A DNA stretch of 64,000 nt from SIG480 sp045586595 (GCA_045586595.1 JAZNAQ010000026.1:49815-113814); one strand, 5' to 3'. Counted from the first letter of the stretch, positions 1-8,882 are shown. A program made the numbers and translations. The notes: generated from the sequence alone by a model not told the origin.

Positions 1-784
1 TCGTATTGATTATGATAAGCTTGAAAAGACAGCAAAAGAATGTCAGCCCAAGATGATTATTGCAGGCGCGTCTGCATATCCGCGTATCATAGACTTTGAG
101 CGTTTTTCACACATTGCAAAGTCTGTCGGCGCATACCTGATGGTTGATATGGCTCATATTGCGGGTCTTGTAGCAGCGGGTGTTCATCCGAGCCCGGTCC
201 CGTATGCCGATGTTGTTACAACTACAACACATAAAACTCTTCGCGGCCCGCGTGGCGGCATTATCCTCTGTAAGGAAGAGCTTGCAAAGCAGATTGATAA
301 GGCTGTTTTCCCGGGTACTATGGGCGGCCCGCTTATGCACATTATTGCGGCAAAGGCAGTTTGCTTCGGCGAAGCGTTGAAGCCCGAGTTTACGGCTTAC
401 CAGAAGAAGGTAGTTGCAAATGCTTCAGTTCTTGCAAACGCTCTTCTTCAGTGCGGTTTCGATCTTGTTTCGGGCGGCACTGACAACCATCTTATGCTCG
501 TTGATTTGCGCAAGTTCTCTATTACCGGCAAGGAGCTCGAGCATAGACTTGATGAGGTTGGTATTACTCTTAACAAGAACTCAATCCCGAATGACCCGGA
601 GAAGCCGTTTGTTACAAGCGGCGTAAGAATAGGTACTCCTGCAGTTACAAGCCGCGGTTTCGGTGAAACCGATATGGCTGAGATTGCACGCCTTATCCAT
701 CTTACAGCAACGGCATTTGAGACGAAGAAGGATTACATACGCGATTGCGTAAAGGCACTCTGCGATAAGTATCCGCTTTACTAA
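1..784 (+). CDS. glyA: Serine hydroxymethyltransferase, C-terminal part
   Basis: The gene is cut by the left edge; the frame is open from base 2. GlyA is a cytosolic PLP enzyme that interconverts serine and glycine and loads tetrahydrofolate with a one-carbon unit. The PLP-lysine motif TTTTHKTLRGPRGG is present, as are the MVDMAHIAGLVA segment (with the cofactor-binding Asp) and the downstream GTPAVTSRG motif. The visible 260 or so residues cover the second half of the large domain and the C-terminal domain, and the C-terminus looks complete. rarA follows after 27 bases, so the two are probably co-transcribed. Confidence 0.96.
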   Translation, partial: RIDYDKLEKTAKECQPKMIIAGASAYPRIIDFERFSHIAKSVGAYLMVDMAHIAGLVAAGVHPSPVPYADVVTTTTHKTLRGPRGGIILCKEELAKQIDKAVFPGTMGGPLMHIIAAKAVCFGEALKPEFTAYQKKVVANASVLANALLQCGFDLVSGGTDNHLMLVDLRKFSITGKELEHRLDEVGITLNKNSIPNDPEKPFVTSGVRIGTPAVTSRGFGETDMAEIARLIHLTATAFETKKDYIRDCVKALCDKYPLY

Positions 785-811
785 TATATTAAAATTTATA
801 GGAGGCGCAGT

Positions 812-2062
812 ATGTACAGACCGCTTGCGGATAAAATCCGCCCTGATAACATAGATGATGTGTTCGGGCAAAAGCATATTTTGGGCGAGAATGGCATACT
901 GCGCCGTATTATTTTGACCGGTCAGATTCCTAATATGGTTTTTTATGGGCCGAGCGGTGTAGGCAAGACGACTGTTGCCGGAATAATTGCAAAGCATACA
1001 TCACGCGAGTTTAAAAAGCTCAATGCTACAACAGCCTCCATAAATGACATAAAAGAAATTGTTGCCGGTCTTGACACTCTTCTTACGCCAAACGGCGTTC
1101 TGCTTTATATAGATGAAATTCAGTATTTTAATAAAAAGCAGCAGCAATCGCTTTTGGAGTTTATGGAAAACGGAAAGCTTACAATTATAGCTTCAACTAC
1201 AGAAAACCCTTACTTTTATGTATACAGCGCAATTCTGTCGCGCGCCACCGTGTTTGAGTTTAAGACTGTCGAGCCGGACGATGTACGTCTTGCGATTTGC
1301 CGTGCAGTAAAAAAACTTGACGATGAGGCTGTGTTTGAAGACGGTGTTACAGAGCATATTTCAAACGCTTGTGGCGGCGATATCAGAAAAGCGCTTAACG
1401 CAGTAGAACTTCTGTTTGACAGTGCAGCCCGCCGCGAGGGAAAGGCGTATATAACATTAGAGGATGCAAAAACTGTCACACAACGAAGTGCAATGCGTGC
1501 CGACAGAGACGGCGACAGTCACTACGATATAATGTCAGCACTTCAAAAATCCATCCGTGGTTCTGACCCCGATGCGGCGATTTATTATCTTGCCCGTTTG
1601 CTTGAGGCCGGTGATATGCTCTCGGCGTGCAGGCGGCTTCTTGTAATTGCAAGTGAAGATGTCGGGCTTGCGTATCCGCAGGCGGTAGCGATAACTAAAT
1701 CGTGTGTTGACAGTGCTTTGCAGCTTGGCATGCCGGAAGCTCGTATACCTCTTGCTGAAGCGGCAATACTTCTTGCTACATCACCCAAATCAAACTCTGC
1801 AATATGCGCGATTGATGCGGCAATCTCTGATATAAGAAATGGTTTGGGCGGAGAAGTGCCTGACCATCTGCGCGACTCACATTATTCCGGTGCGTCTAAA
1901 CTCGGCAGGGGCATTACATACAAATATCCTCATTCCTATAAAAATCATTGGGTTAAACAACAATATTTACCCGATGAGGTAAAGAACAGTAAATATTATG
2001 AATTTGGTGATAATAAGGTAGAATCTGCAACAGAAAAATACTGGAAAGAGATTAAAGGATGA
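812..2062 (+). CDS. rarA: Replication-associated recombination protein A (AAA+ ATPase)
   Basis: RarA/MgsA is a clamp-loader-like AAA+ ATPase that acts at stalled replication forks and on single-stranded DNA ends. The P-loop GPSGVGKTT lies at about residues 46-54 and the Walker B motif LLYIDEI at about 97-103; sensor and lid regions follow, then the C-terminal tetramerisation domain containing SHYSGASKLGRG. The length of 416 residues is normal for the family. The start follows a GGAGG site six bases upstream. It sits just downstream of glyA and is followed by two hairpins, so it probably ends that transcript. Confidence 0.95.
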   Translation: MYRPLADKIRPDNIDDVFGQKHILGENGILRRIILTGQIPNMVFYGPSGVGKTTVAGIIAKHTSREFKKLNATTASINDIKEIVAGLDTLLTPNGVLLYIDEIQYFNKKQQQSLLEFMENGKLTIIASTTENPYFYVYSAILSRATVFEFKTVEPDDVRLAICRAVKKLDDEAVFEDGVTEHISNACGGDIRKALNAVELLFDSAARREGKAYITLEDAKTVTQRSAMRADRDGDSHYDIMSALQKSIRGSDPDAAIYYLARLLEAGDMLSACRRLLVIASEDVGLAYPQAVAITKSCVDSALQLGMPEARIPLAEAAILLATSPKSNSAICAIDAAISDIRNGLGGEVPDHLRDSHYSGASKLGRGITYKYPHSYKNHWVKQQYLPDEVKNSKYYEFGDNKVESATEKYWKEIKG

Positions 2063-2064
2063 TT

Positions 2065-2100
2065 AATTCCGCAGACAGGGGATGTCTGCGGAATTTTTAA
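2065..2100 (+). terminator. Intrinsic terminator after rarA
   Basis: A perfect 13-bp inverted repeat (2065-2077 with 2083-2095) begins two bases after the rarA stop and runs into a T-rich tail. Confidence 0.75.
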
Positions 2101-2126
2101 GAGATATCGTTATAATTGAGCATATG

Positions 2127-2155
2127 AAAACCTCCGCCGTACGGCGGAGGTTTTT
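2127..2155. terminator. Bidirectional terminator between rarA and sigF
   Basis: This is a GC-rich perfect palindrome flanked by an A-run on the left and a T-run on the right (AAAACCTCCGCCG / CGGCGGAGGTTTT). It can stop transcription from both sides, and it abuts the 3' end of sigF on the minus strand. Confidence 0.85.
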
Positions 2156-2855
2156 ACATTTTCTCGCGCAGGTGTTTTAGGGCAATACGTTCTATGCGCG
2201 ATACCTGAACTTGAGAAATCCCCATTATTTTTGAGGTTTGGTCTTGGGTCATGCATTTGAAAAATCGTAGCATAATAACGATTCTTTCGCGTTGTGGGAG
2301 GTTTTCTATTGCCTGTGAAAGCGAAATGTACTCAAGTGTATTATCTTCAATTCCGCGGTTGCCGAGGAGTTCTTCAAGTGTTTGTCCATCGTCGTTTATT
2401 TCGCGGTTTAATGAGTCAGTGTATGAGGTTGCACATTCTGCTTGTGCAATTTCTTCGGGTGTCAATTCTGTCTCGCGAGCGATTTCTGAAAGGGTGGGTT
2501 CGCGTCCGAGTTGCATATAGAGCTGCTGGGAGGCGTGACGGATTTTTGTAGCCTGCTCTTTAAGCGTTCTGCTGACTTTTATGGCGCCGTCATCCCGCAG
2601 AAATCTCCGTATCTCACCTGATATTTTCGGAACTGCATATGTTGAGAATTGATTTCCGAGCGACTCGTCAAAGCCCCTGACGGCCTTTATCAGCCCCAAA
2701 CATCCGAGTTGATATAAATCATCAGAATCTGTTCCTCGGCCGAGAAAACGCCTTACAATGCTCCATATTAAAGGTGAATTGTCTTTTATGATTTTTTCAA
2801 AAGCATCCTCGCTGCCGTTTTTAGCTGCACGAATGAGCTCAACAGTTTCTGTCAC
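2154..2855 (-). CDS. sigF: RNA polymerase sigma-F factor (forespore)
   Basis: Third gene of the spoIIA operon. It encodes the first forespore-specific sigma factor, held inactive by SpoIIAB until septation. At 233 residues it has the group 3 sigma layout: region 2 (about 30-90, with DLYQLGCLGLIKAVRGFD and FSTYAVPKISGEIRRFLRD), region 3 (about 95-150) and region 4 with a C-terminal helix-turn-helix (MTQDQTSKIMGISQVQVSRIERIALKHL). The start is a GTG with GGAGG seven bases upstream; it overlaps spoIIAB by 17 bases, which suggests translational coupling. Position behind spoIIAA-spoIIAB decides sigF over the closely similar sigG. Confidence 0.95.
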   Translation of the reverse strand: MTETVELIRAAKNGSEDAFEKIIKDNSPLIWSIVRRFLGRGTDSDDLYQLGCLGLIKAVRGFDESLGNQFSTYAVPKISGEIRRFLRDDGAIKVSRTLKEQATKIRHASQQLYMQLGREPTLSEIARETELTPEEIAQAECATSYTDSLNREINDDGQTLEELLGNRGIEDNTLEYISLSQAIENLPQRERIVIMLRFFKCMTQDQTSKIMGISQVQVSRIERIALKHLREKM

Positions 2856-3297
2856 GGGAAATACCTCCGACGCGCATTGAAATTCGCTTTCTCATCGTCA
2901 CGGTTGTTCCTCTTCCTGTTTTTGAACGTATTTTAAGAGTGTCGGTAAAGCTTTCCATTATAGTAAATCCCATGCCTGAGCGGTCATCTCCGCCGGTTGT
3001 AAACATTGGCGTTTTTGCCTTTTCAACATCAGGAATACCAAGTCCGCGGTCGCGGACAACAATTTCAAGAGTGTTGCCGTCAAAAATCCGTAGTCTTATG
3101 TAAATCTTTCCGACACAATCCGGATATGCGTGCACTATACAGTTTGTAACCGCTTCGCTAACGGCTGTTTTAATATCGCCGATTTCTTCAAGGGTTGGGT
3201 CAAGCTGTGCCGCAAAAGCGGAGACTGCAGCTCTGGCATAACCTTCATTTGCAGAACGGCTGGGAAAGGTGATTGACACTTCATTTGTAATATTCAT
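2839..3297 (-). CDS. spoIIAB: Anti-sigma-F factor, serine kinase SpoIIAB
   Basis: SpoIIAB binds sigma-F and also phosphorylates SpoIIAA, using a GHKL-type ATP fold. Visible motifs are the N-box AVSEAVTNCIVHAYP, the G1 box VRDRGLGIPD and the G2 box RSGMGFTIMESF. At 152 residues it is near the family length of about 146. The start has AAGGAGAG upstream. It lies between spoIIAA and sigF in the canonical order, 14 bases after spoIIAA. Confidence 0.95.
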   Translation of the reverse strand: MNITNEVSITFPSRSANEGYARAAVSAFAAQLDPTLEEIGDIKTAVSEAVTNCIVHAYPDCVGKIYIRLRIFDGNTLEIVVRDRGLGIPDVEKAKTPMFTTGGDDRSGMGFTIMESFTDTLKIRSKTGRGTTVTMRKRISMRVGGISRDRNC

Positions 3298-3311
3298 ATA
3301 TGCTCTCCTTA

Positions 3312-3644
3312 TCAGTTATTTACAAGCAAATTTTCGCGCTCAGATATGTTTACTATCTTGCATATACCTGCTGCATTAAAGACCTTATATGCCTGCTTGG
3401 ATGTATTTATGACAGAAAAAACACTGCCTATGGAGTTTGAGCGTTTATATGCCCCTATTACAAGAGCTATGCCGGAGCTGTCCATGAAGCTGACATATTC
3501 AAAGTCAAGAATAATTTTTGTCGGAAGTTCTATGTCTATTAGTTTTGATATTTGCGGAATGGCATTTCTTGCAGCATGATGGTCAAGCTCTCCCGACAGA
3601 ATGATTGTAAGCTCGCCACCGTCGCGTCTTGCTGTGATTTTCAT
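3312..3644 (-). CDS. spoIIAA: Anti-sigma-F factor antagonist SpoIIAA (STAS domain)
   Basis: A single STAS domain of 110 residues. In its dephosphorylated form it frees sigma-F from SpoIIAB. The phosphorylation motif FMDSSGIALVIG is present, with the target serine at about residue 57 by analogy with Bacillus subtilis Ser58. The reading frame extends 15 codons further upstream, but this start (MKITARR) is preferred because AAAGGACG lies just upstream of it and the homologous domain starts here. First gene of the operon. Unlike in B. subtilis, dacF does not precede it but lies at 21-22 kb. Confidence 0.94.
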   Translation of the reverse strand: MKITARRDGGELTIILSGELDHHAARNAIPQISKLIDIELPTKIILDFEYVSFMDSSGIALVIGAYKRSNSIGSVFSVINTSKQAYKVFNAAGICKIVNISERENLLVNN

Positions 3645-3781
3645 TTTACACGTCCTTTCTTTTATACTATAAAAAAATAATACACGCATATTCGTGCGAT
3701 AAATGTAAAAACATGGAATATAATTGTAATTAAAATATATTTTTAAATTTTGCTAAGAATATATGTTGGAAATGTAAATTG

Positions 3782-3810
3782 TTGAATATATTAAGTTCGT
3801 GTGGTATTAT
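3782..3810 (+). promoter_or_regulatory. Probable sigma-A promoter of ppa
   Basis: TTGAAT (3782-3787), 17-base spacer, TATTAT (3805-3810), 29 bases upstream of the ppa start. Inferred from hexamer match and spacing only. Confidence 0.5.
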
Positions 3811-3838
3811 ATAATATATCTAAGAAAGGGGTGCTTTT

Positions 3839-4372
3839 TTGAATATATGGCATGACATTTCTCCCGAAAGAATAAACTCCAACGACTTTGTGGCGGTAAT
3901 CGAAATAGAGCAGGGCAGTAAGAAAAAATACGAGCTGGATAAAGAAACAGGGCTTCTTGTGCTCGACAGAGTTTTGTATACATCTACCCATTATCCGTCC
4001 AACTACGGTTTTATACCGCGTACTTATGCAGAAGATGATGACCCGCTTGATGTGCTTGTTTTATGCAGCGAGGCTATTGAGCCTCTTGTGCTTGTAAGGT
4101 GTTTTCCAATAGGTGTAATAACCATGGTAGATAATTTGCGAAACGACGAAAAAATAATTGCTATTCCGTTTGGGGACCCTATGTACAGCGGTTATAGCGA
4201 TATAGGCCAGCTCCCACAGCATATTTTTAATGAGATGAAGCACTTTTTCACAGTATATAAAGCTCTTGAAGGCATGGAAACCGCCGTTGAGAGAATAGAT
4301 GACAGAAAAATGGCAGTTTCGATAATAGAAGCAGCAATGAAAAGATATAATAAAAACTTCGGTGAAAAGTAA
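3839..4372 (+). CDS. ppa: Inorganic pyrophosphatase, soluble family I
   Basis: Hydrolyses pyrophosphate to orthophosphate in the cytosol and so pulls biosynthetic reactions forward. At 177 residues it has the compact family I form, with the NYGFIPRTYAEDDDPLDVLVL signature carrying the metal-binding aspartates. The start is TTG, giving the family-typical N-terminus MNIWHDISPERI; AGAAAGGGG lies about eight bases upstream and no in-frame ATG fits better. A terminator hairpin overlaps the last codons. Confidence 0.94.
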   Translation: MNIWHDISPERINSNDFVAVIEIEQGSKKKYELDKETGLLVLDRVLYTSTHYPSNYGFIPRTYAEDDDPLDVLVLCSEAIEPLVLVRCFPIGVITMVDNLRNDEKIIAIPFGDPMYSGYSDIGQLPQHIFNEMKHFFTVYKALEGMETAVERIDDRKMAVSIIEAAMKRYNKNFGEK

Positions 4373-4389
4373 ATTTCACCGAAGTTTTT
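4352..4389. terminator. Bidirectional terminator between ppa and htrA
   Basis: A 16-bp inverted repeat (AAAAACTTCGGTGAAA and its complement) overlaps the ppa stop codon. It is flanked by A- and T-runs, so it can serve ppa on the plus strand and the convergent protease gene on the minus strand. Confidence 0.85.
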
Positions 4390-4414
4390 AATTGTATTAT
4401 ATATATAGTATATT

Positions 4415-5797
4415 TTAGCTTGCCTGGGAATTTGAGTTTGACAGTGTGGCTTCATCCATAAGGATGACGTTTATATCGACCTCTTCAGCGTTACGGTATA
4501 TTGTAAGTGTTACTGTATCTCCCGCCGTGAAGTTGTCACGAATTTTTTTGATTTCTGCAGCAGAAGAAAGCTCAGTGCCGTTCATTTTTGTGATAATGTC
4601 ACCGCGTCTTATTCCTTTTTTGTATGCATCAGAATATGGGTGTACATACTCAATATACATACCTGCAGGAAGTCCGTAGAAAGCCGAATCACGCGCGCTC
4701 AGTGTTGTTCCGCTGATTCCTATTGAGGGGCGGCCTTTTATATAACCGCGTGAAATCAGTTCATCAATTATGGGTTTGGCCGTATTCATCGGTATGGCAA
4801 AACCAAGGCCTTCGTAGTAAGAGATGCCGACTTTTATTGTGTTAATGCCGATTACCTGGCCAAATTCATTTACAAGCGGTCCGCCGGAGTTTCCCGGGTT
4901 AATAGACGCGTCTGTCTGAATGAGGGTCATTGACCTGTCTTCTACGATAATGTCGCGGTTTATTGCGGAAATAATTCCTGAAGTAACAGTGTTCTGAAGC
5001 TGAAGGCCTGCGGGATTGCCGATGGCGATTGCAGGGTCACCTTGCTCTAACTTGTCAGAATCTCCGAATTCAGCAGCCTTAAGGCCTGTTGCGTTGATTT
5101 TTATGACTGCGAGGTCAGAGCGGGAGTCAGAGCCAATAAGGCGGGCGTTATAGGTCTCGCCGCTATCAAGAACAACCTGTATCATGGTCATTCCCTCAAT
5201 TACATGGTTGTTTGTGATGATGTAACCGTCTTCGGACATTATTATGCCTGAGCCAACTGAGGCTGAGGAGAAATTTGAAGTGCTCTGACAGGTAACACCG
5301 ACAACAGATTCTCTGACTTTCTCTGAAACCTGTTTTACTGTAAGTGCGCCTTCAGTTGTTTTTGCACCTTCGGATTTTGGAGAATCCGAAATTTGTAAAT
5401 GTTCCTCAATCTCGTCGTCATCAATGATTTCTTCAATAATATTATGACCCGTTGAAAAAGGGGAGTCTGAATGTGAAAAATTTAAGAATGTAACGATAAG
5501 TGTTGCGGATATTATAAGATACAATGCGCCGATTACGCATATAAGTACGATGACCCAGGTTGGGGTTTTACGCGGCTTGAATTTCATGTTGATTGAGCCG
5601 TAACTTGATGGATTATAATTGCTTTCATGCTTTGGAGCGGAAGTCTGCTCAGAATTGTCGTCAGAGCTGTTCTGCGTTGACTCTGTAGCATAATTGTCTT
5701 CCGAGGTGCTGTTCTCCTCCGGTTTTGTAACACAATCATCTTCGGGCGTGGGAGTTGTGTTCTCGTTTTCTTGGTTGTTATAGAGTTCATCATTCAT
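4415..5797 (-). CDS. Membrane-anchored HtrA/DegP-type serine protease with PDZ domain
   Basis: A surface quality-control protease. From the chosen start (461 residues) it has a cytoplasmic, acidic, low-complexity N-terminus (1-70), one membrane segment (81-105), a trypsin-like domain (about 155-345) and a C-terminal PDZ domain (about 355-445). The catalytic triad is visible: His198 in TNNHVIEG, Asp228 in SRSDLAVI and Ser304 in NPGNSGGPL. The start at 5797 is favoured over an ATG six codons earlier because GAGGAGG sits the right distance upstream. Gram-positive members answer to envelope stress; the two-component pair encoded just upstream on the same strand is a natural candidate regulator, but that is inference. 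Confidence 0.93.
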   Translation of the reverse strand: MNDELYNNQENENTTPTPEDDCVTKPEENSTSEDNYATESTQNSSDDNSEQTSAPKHESNYNPSSYGSINMKFKPRKTPTWVIVLICVIGALYLIISATLIVTFLNFSHSDSPFSTGHNIIEEIIDDDEIEEHLQISDSPKSEGAKTTEGALTVKQVSEKVRESVVGVTCQSTSNFSSASVGSGIIMSEDGYIITNNHVIEGMTMIQVVLDSGETYNARLIGSDSRSDLAVIKINATGLKAAEFGDSDKLEQGDPAIAIGNPAGLQLQNTVTSGIISAINRDIIVEDRSMTLIQTDASINPGNSGGPLVNEFGQVIGINTIKVGISYYEGLGFAIPMNTAKPIIDELISRGYIKGRPSIGISGTTLSARDSAFYGLPAGMYIEYVHPYSDAYKKGIRRGDIITKMNGTELSSAAEIKKIRDNFTAGDTVTLTIYRNAEEVDINVILMDEATLSNSNSQAS

Positions 5798-5840
5798 TTT
5801 GGGATTCCTCCTCATTTATATAGATTAGTCTAGCAAAAAA

Positions 5841-5869
5841 TATATAAAATATTATGAAGTAATTGTAAA
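5841..5869 (-). promoter_or_regulatory. Probable promoter of the HtrA-like protease
   Basis: Read on the minus strand: TTTACA, 17-base spacer, TATATA, about 44 bases upstream of the protease start. It lies in the short gap after the histidine kinase gene. Confidence 0.45.
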
Positions 5870-5888
5870 GTGTTTATTAATTCGACGG

Positions 5889-7301
5889 TTATCGACGTGT
5901 TGAAAGCGCAAAGGAAAACTCTGTAAAGCCATTTTCACTTACAGCCCAAATTTTACCCTTGTGATGATTGATTATGGTTTTTGCAATGTATAGCCCGAGC
6001 CCAAGCCCGCTCTTATCTTTCGAGCGCGAGCTGTCAGCTTTATGGAAGCGGTCAAACACATTTTTTAGCTGTTCTTTGGGTATCTCAACACCATAGTTTC
6101 TGACGGAGAAGGTGAGTTTATCTGCTCGTTCAAATGCTTTTATATCTACCGCACCGCCGTCTTGTGAGAATTTTATTGCATTGTCAATTAAATTATATAC
6201 CACTTGGTGAATTGCATCCTCATTTGCAAATATATTTACGGACTGAGAAGGAATTTCAATATTAAGTGAAATTCTTCGCTCATCTACACGCTGTTCAAAG
6301 CTTATCGCAGCGCGGCGCAATAGCTCGCAAAAATCAAAATATGTGCTTTGAGCTGCTATATCCGTGCTTTGCAAAACCGTTATATCGAGCATACGGCTTA
6401 CAAGCCGCGATAGACGGTGAATCTCGTCTGAAACTATCTGCAGATAATGTTCTTCACTCTCTTTCGGGATAGTTCCGTCCAGAATTCCGTCAACAAATCC
6501 GCTTATTGACGTCATCGGTGAGCGCAGCTCGTGTGATACGTTAGCGACAAATGTCCTTCGCAAATCTTCGGATTTTTCCAGTGAGTCCGCCATATTATTA
6601 AAAGCAGTTGTAAGCTCGCCTATTTCGTCTGAAGACTGAACGGGCACTCGGGTAGAAAAATCTCCGTGTGCAAATTTTTTTGAGGCATTTGCAATTTGCT
6701 TTAACGGGTCCGTCATACGCCTTACAATAAAGTACGATGCAAACGCCGCTAATATGAATACAACCATAGCAAGCAAGAAGAAAAGATTTCTTACATAGTT
6801 CATAAGTACCTGCACATTGTGTATTGAGGTTGTTACATATACATATGCAATAGGCTCGCCAAAATCGTTTCTTGAAACAAGACCTATTGTGTAGTTCTCT
6901 CCTTTATAAAGGCCGTCAAGAGTGCCTATTGCGGAGTATTTTTGCGAGTTTAAGGTCTTGTTGAGTATGTTACTGCTGATGCGCGAATTCATATATTTAT
7001 TTCCGTAGTTGTCAGAGGTGAGGAAGATTTGGCCGTTAGGGTCGCAAATAATAACGTGGATTTGTCCGTCGTTTGTCATTGTTGTTATAATTGTTTTGAG
7101 CATTTGCTCGTGCGCAACCGTATGATTATAGTACAAATCCTCTGTTAATGCAGACACACGTTTTGCTGCACGTTCAAGAGAATCATGCTTTTCTGCAACA
7201 GAGTAATTGTACATTTGAAAAGACATCCCTATACCAACTACAAAAAGACATGTTACCAAGGGTATGGCAATCATCAGATAATATTTATAGAGTAGTTTCA
7301 C
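5889..7301 (-). CDS. Sensor histidine kinase (two-component system)
   Basis: A 470-residue membrane sensor. Segments: TM1 about 8-30, extracytoplasmic sensor region about 31-170 (PDC/Cache-like in position), TM2 about 172-195, HAMP about 195-245, HisKA with His257 in VSHELRSPMTS, and HATPase with N-box NLIDNAIKFS and G-box GLGLGLYIAKTI. The GTG start has GAGGGTG upstream and follows the response regulator stop by ten bases. Domain order resembles the WalK/ResE/PhoR class; the stimulus is not readable from the sequence. Confidence 0.92.
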   Translation of the reverse strand: MKLLYKYYLMIAIPLVTCLFVVGIGMSFQMYNYSVAEKHDSLERAAKRVSALTEDLYYNHTVAHEQMLKTIITTMTNDGQIHVIICDPNGQIFLTSDNYGNKYMNSRISSNILNKTLNSQKYSAIGTLDGLYKGENYTIGLVSRNDFGEPIAYVYVTTSIHNVQVLMNYVRNLFFLLAMVVFILAAFASYFIVRRMTDPLKQIANASKKFAHGDFSTRVPVQSSDEIGELTTAFNNMADSLEKSEDLRRTFVANVSHELRSPMTSISGFVDGILDGTIPKESEEHYLQIVSDEIHRLSRLVSRMLDITVLQSTDIAAQSTYFDFCELLRRAAISFEQRVDERRISLNIEIPSQSVNIFANEDAIHQVVYNLIDNAIKFSQDGGAVDIKAFERADKLTFSVRNYGVEIPKEQLKNVFDRFHKADSSRSKDKSGLGLGLYIAKTIINHHKGKIWAVSENGFTEFSFALSTRR

Positions 7302-7311
7302 GCAAACACCC

Positions 7312-8010
7312 TCATTCGTTGTTTGTCAGTTCAAATTTATATCCGACACCCCAAACAGTTTTGAGCGACCATTTATCGCTTGCACCGTCAATTTTCTCGC
7401 GTAGTCGCTTTACGTGAACATCTACTGTTCGTGAATCACCGAAATATTCAAAGCCCCAGACGTCATCGAGAAGCTGGTTTCTGGTAAATACCCGGTTTGG
7501 GTGGGATGCGAGGTAGTTGAGTAGCTCTAGCTCTTTTGGCGGCATATCAACCTTTTTGCCGCGTATAAGAACCTCATATGCCGACATGTTTATAACAAGA
7601 TTGTCAAAGTTTTTCACATCAATGCCTGAAGGATCGCCTTCGGGGGAGTCAAACCGCCTGAGTACCGCGCGGATTCTCGCTATAACCTCTTTCATGTCAA
7701 ATGGTTTTGAAATATAATCATCAGCGCCTAGTTCGAGGCCGGTAACCTTGTCTATGGTTTCGTCTTTTGCGGTAAGCATAATTATGGGGGTCTTATATGT
7801 TTTGCGTATTTCGCGACATACGTCCCAACCATCCATCTCGGGGAGCATTATATCAAGAAGCACAATGCTTGGATGAATTTTAAAGAACATGTCAACACCC
7901 GATTTACCGTCAGATGTGATTGTTACCTCAAATCCATCTTTTTCAAGATATAGCCGTATAAGCTCGGCAATGTTAGGGTCATCTTCTATTATCAGCACAT
8001 GTGTTGGCAT
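7312..8010 (-). CDS. OmpR/PhoB-family response regulator
   Basis: A 232-residue transcription regulator with an N-terminal receiver domain (acidic pocket IEDDPN, phospho-acceptor in VLLDIMLPEMDG, conserved Lys in ISKPFD) and a C-terminal winged helix (ELELLNYLASHPNRVFTRNQLLDDVWG and the DVHVKRLREKI recognition helix). The start has AAGGAGGG upstream. It is the first gene of the pair with the kinase. Likely targets, such as the protease gene downstream, are a guess from position. Confidence 0.94.
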   Translation of the reverse strand: MPTHVLIIEDDPNIAELIRLYLEKDGFEVTITSDGKSGVDMFFKIHPSIVLLDIMLPEMDGWDVCREIRKTYKTPIIMLTAKDETIDKVTGLELGADDYISKPFDMKEVIARIRAVLRRFDSPEGDPSGIDVKNFDNLVINMSAYEVLIRGKKVDMPPKELELLNYLASHPNRVFTRNQLLDDVWGFEYFGDSRTVDVHVKRLREKIDGASDKWSLKTVWGVGYKFELTNNE

Positions 8011-8095
8011 GGTTATCCCTCCTTGTTAACAATTATATTATACACTATAAAACAAGTAAATAGTGAATAATTTGTAAATCGTTAGAATATTTTTC

Positions 8096-8123
8096 TTGAA
8101 CTTTTTTGTATATATGGTATAAT
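8096..8123 (+). promoter_or_regulatory. Promoter of the FMN-riboswitch transcript
   Basis: TTGAAC (8096-8101), 16-base spacer, TATAAT (8118-8123). The predicted transcript would begin right at the base of the riboswitch P1 stem. Confidence 0.65.
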
Positions 8124-8132
8124 AATTTAAAA

Positions 8133-8268
8133 GTTCTTCGGGGCGGGGTGAGAGTCCCCACCGGCGGTAAAGCAGATTTGATTTCTGATGAGCCCGCGAG
8201 CCGCAAATTGAGGTTGAATTCGGTTGATATTCCGATGCCGACGGTATAGTCCGGATGTTAGAAGAAAC
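8133..8268 (+). promoter_or_regulatory. FMN riboswitch (RFN element)
   Basis: The aptamer core is recognisable: the closing stem TTCTTC with GAAGAA (8134-8139 and 8261-8266), the conserved GGGGCGGGGTGAGAGTCCCC segment near 8139, ACCGGCGGTAAAG, AGCCCGCGAGCCGC, and the 3' part with GCCGACGGTATAGTCCGGATG. FMN binding normally turns off expression of riboflavin uptake or synthesis genes. The next gene is a riboflavin transporter, which fits, and an expression-platform terminator follows at 8295. Confidence 0.96.
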
Positions 8269-8294
8269 AGATAAAATGTATGTATTTTTATCAG

Positions 8295-8330
8295 CTCCGA
8301 ATTGCCTGTTGGCACTTCGGAGTATTTTTT
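8295..8330 (+). terminator. Riboswitch expression-platform terminator
   Basis: A 12-bp stem with one mismatch (CTCCGAATTGCC with GGCACTTCGGAG) is followed by TATTTTTT, thirteen bases before the transporter start. It is probably formed when FMN is bound and relieved when it is not. Confidence 0.8.
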
Positions 8331-8342
8331 AGGAGGAAGAGC

Positions 8343-8882
8343 ATGAGTATAAAGAAAATAGTATCGCTTGGCATGCTTGCCGCAATTTCTATAGTTGGGG
8401 TAATGCTTATAAGGTTTTCGATATTCCCGCAGGTGGCTTTTCTCGAATATGACCCTGCAGATATTCCAATATTTATTGCAACATTCGCTTTTGGCACCGT
8501 TCCGGGGCTTGTCTTAACAGTGGCAGTATCGTTTATACAAGGCATAACTGTCAGTGCGGGGAGCGGCGGCCTTATAGGTATAGTTATGCATATACTTGCG
8601 ACGGGCAGTTTTGTTGTAGTTGCCGGGACTATTTATTCTCGTAAAAAAACTCGGAAAAGTGCATATGTTTCACTGCTTGCAGGGGTGCTCGTTATGACGA
8701 TTACAATGACTTTGTGGAACTTACTTATAACCCCGATTCATATGGGAATGCCTCATGCGGCAATACTTCCGTTTATGCCGTTTATTATAGCTTTTAACGT
8801 CATCAAGGCTGGCATAAATGCGCTTGTAACAGCTCTTATTTATAAAAAGGTACATAAGCAGCTTGATAGGTTTATTAAATAA
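8343..8882 (+). CDS. ribU: Riboflavin ECF transporter S component
   Basis: A 179-residue integral membrane protein with about six hydrophobic segments that binds riboflavin in the membrane and works with a shared ECF energising module encoded elsewhere. The FMN riboswitch directly upstream is the strongest evidence for the substrate. The open frame begins 21 codons earlier, inside the terminator hairpin; the start MSIKKIVSLG is chosen because AGGAGGAAGA lies just upstream. Confidence 0.9.
   Translation: MSIKKIVSLGMLAAISIVGVMLIRFSIFPQVAFLEYDPADIPIFIATFAFGTVPGLVLTVAVSFIQGITVSAGSGGLIGIVMHILATGSFVVVAGTIYSRKKTRKSAYVSLLAGVLVMTITMTLWNLLITPIHMGMPHAAILPFMPFIIAFNVIKAGINALVTALIYKKVHKQLDRFIK

Noticed and set aside
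3645..3780. Sigma-H promoter before spoIIAA
   Set aside because: Expected from Bacillus, but I find no convincing AGGA-type -35 with GAAT -10 at the right spacing.
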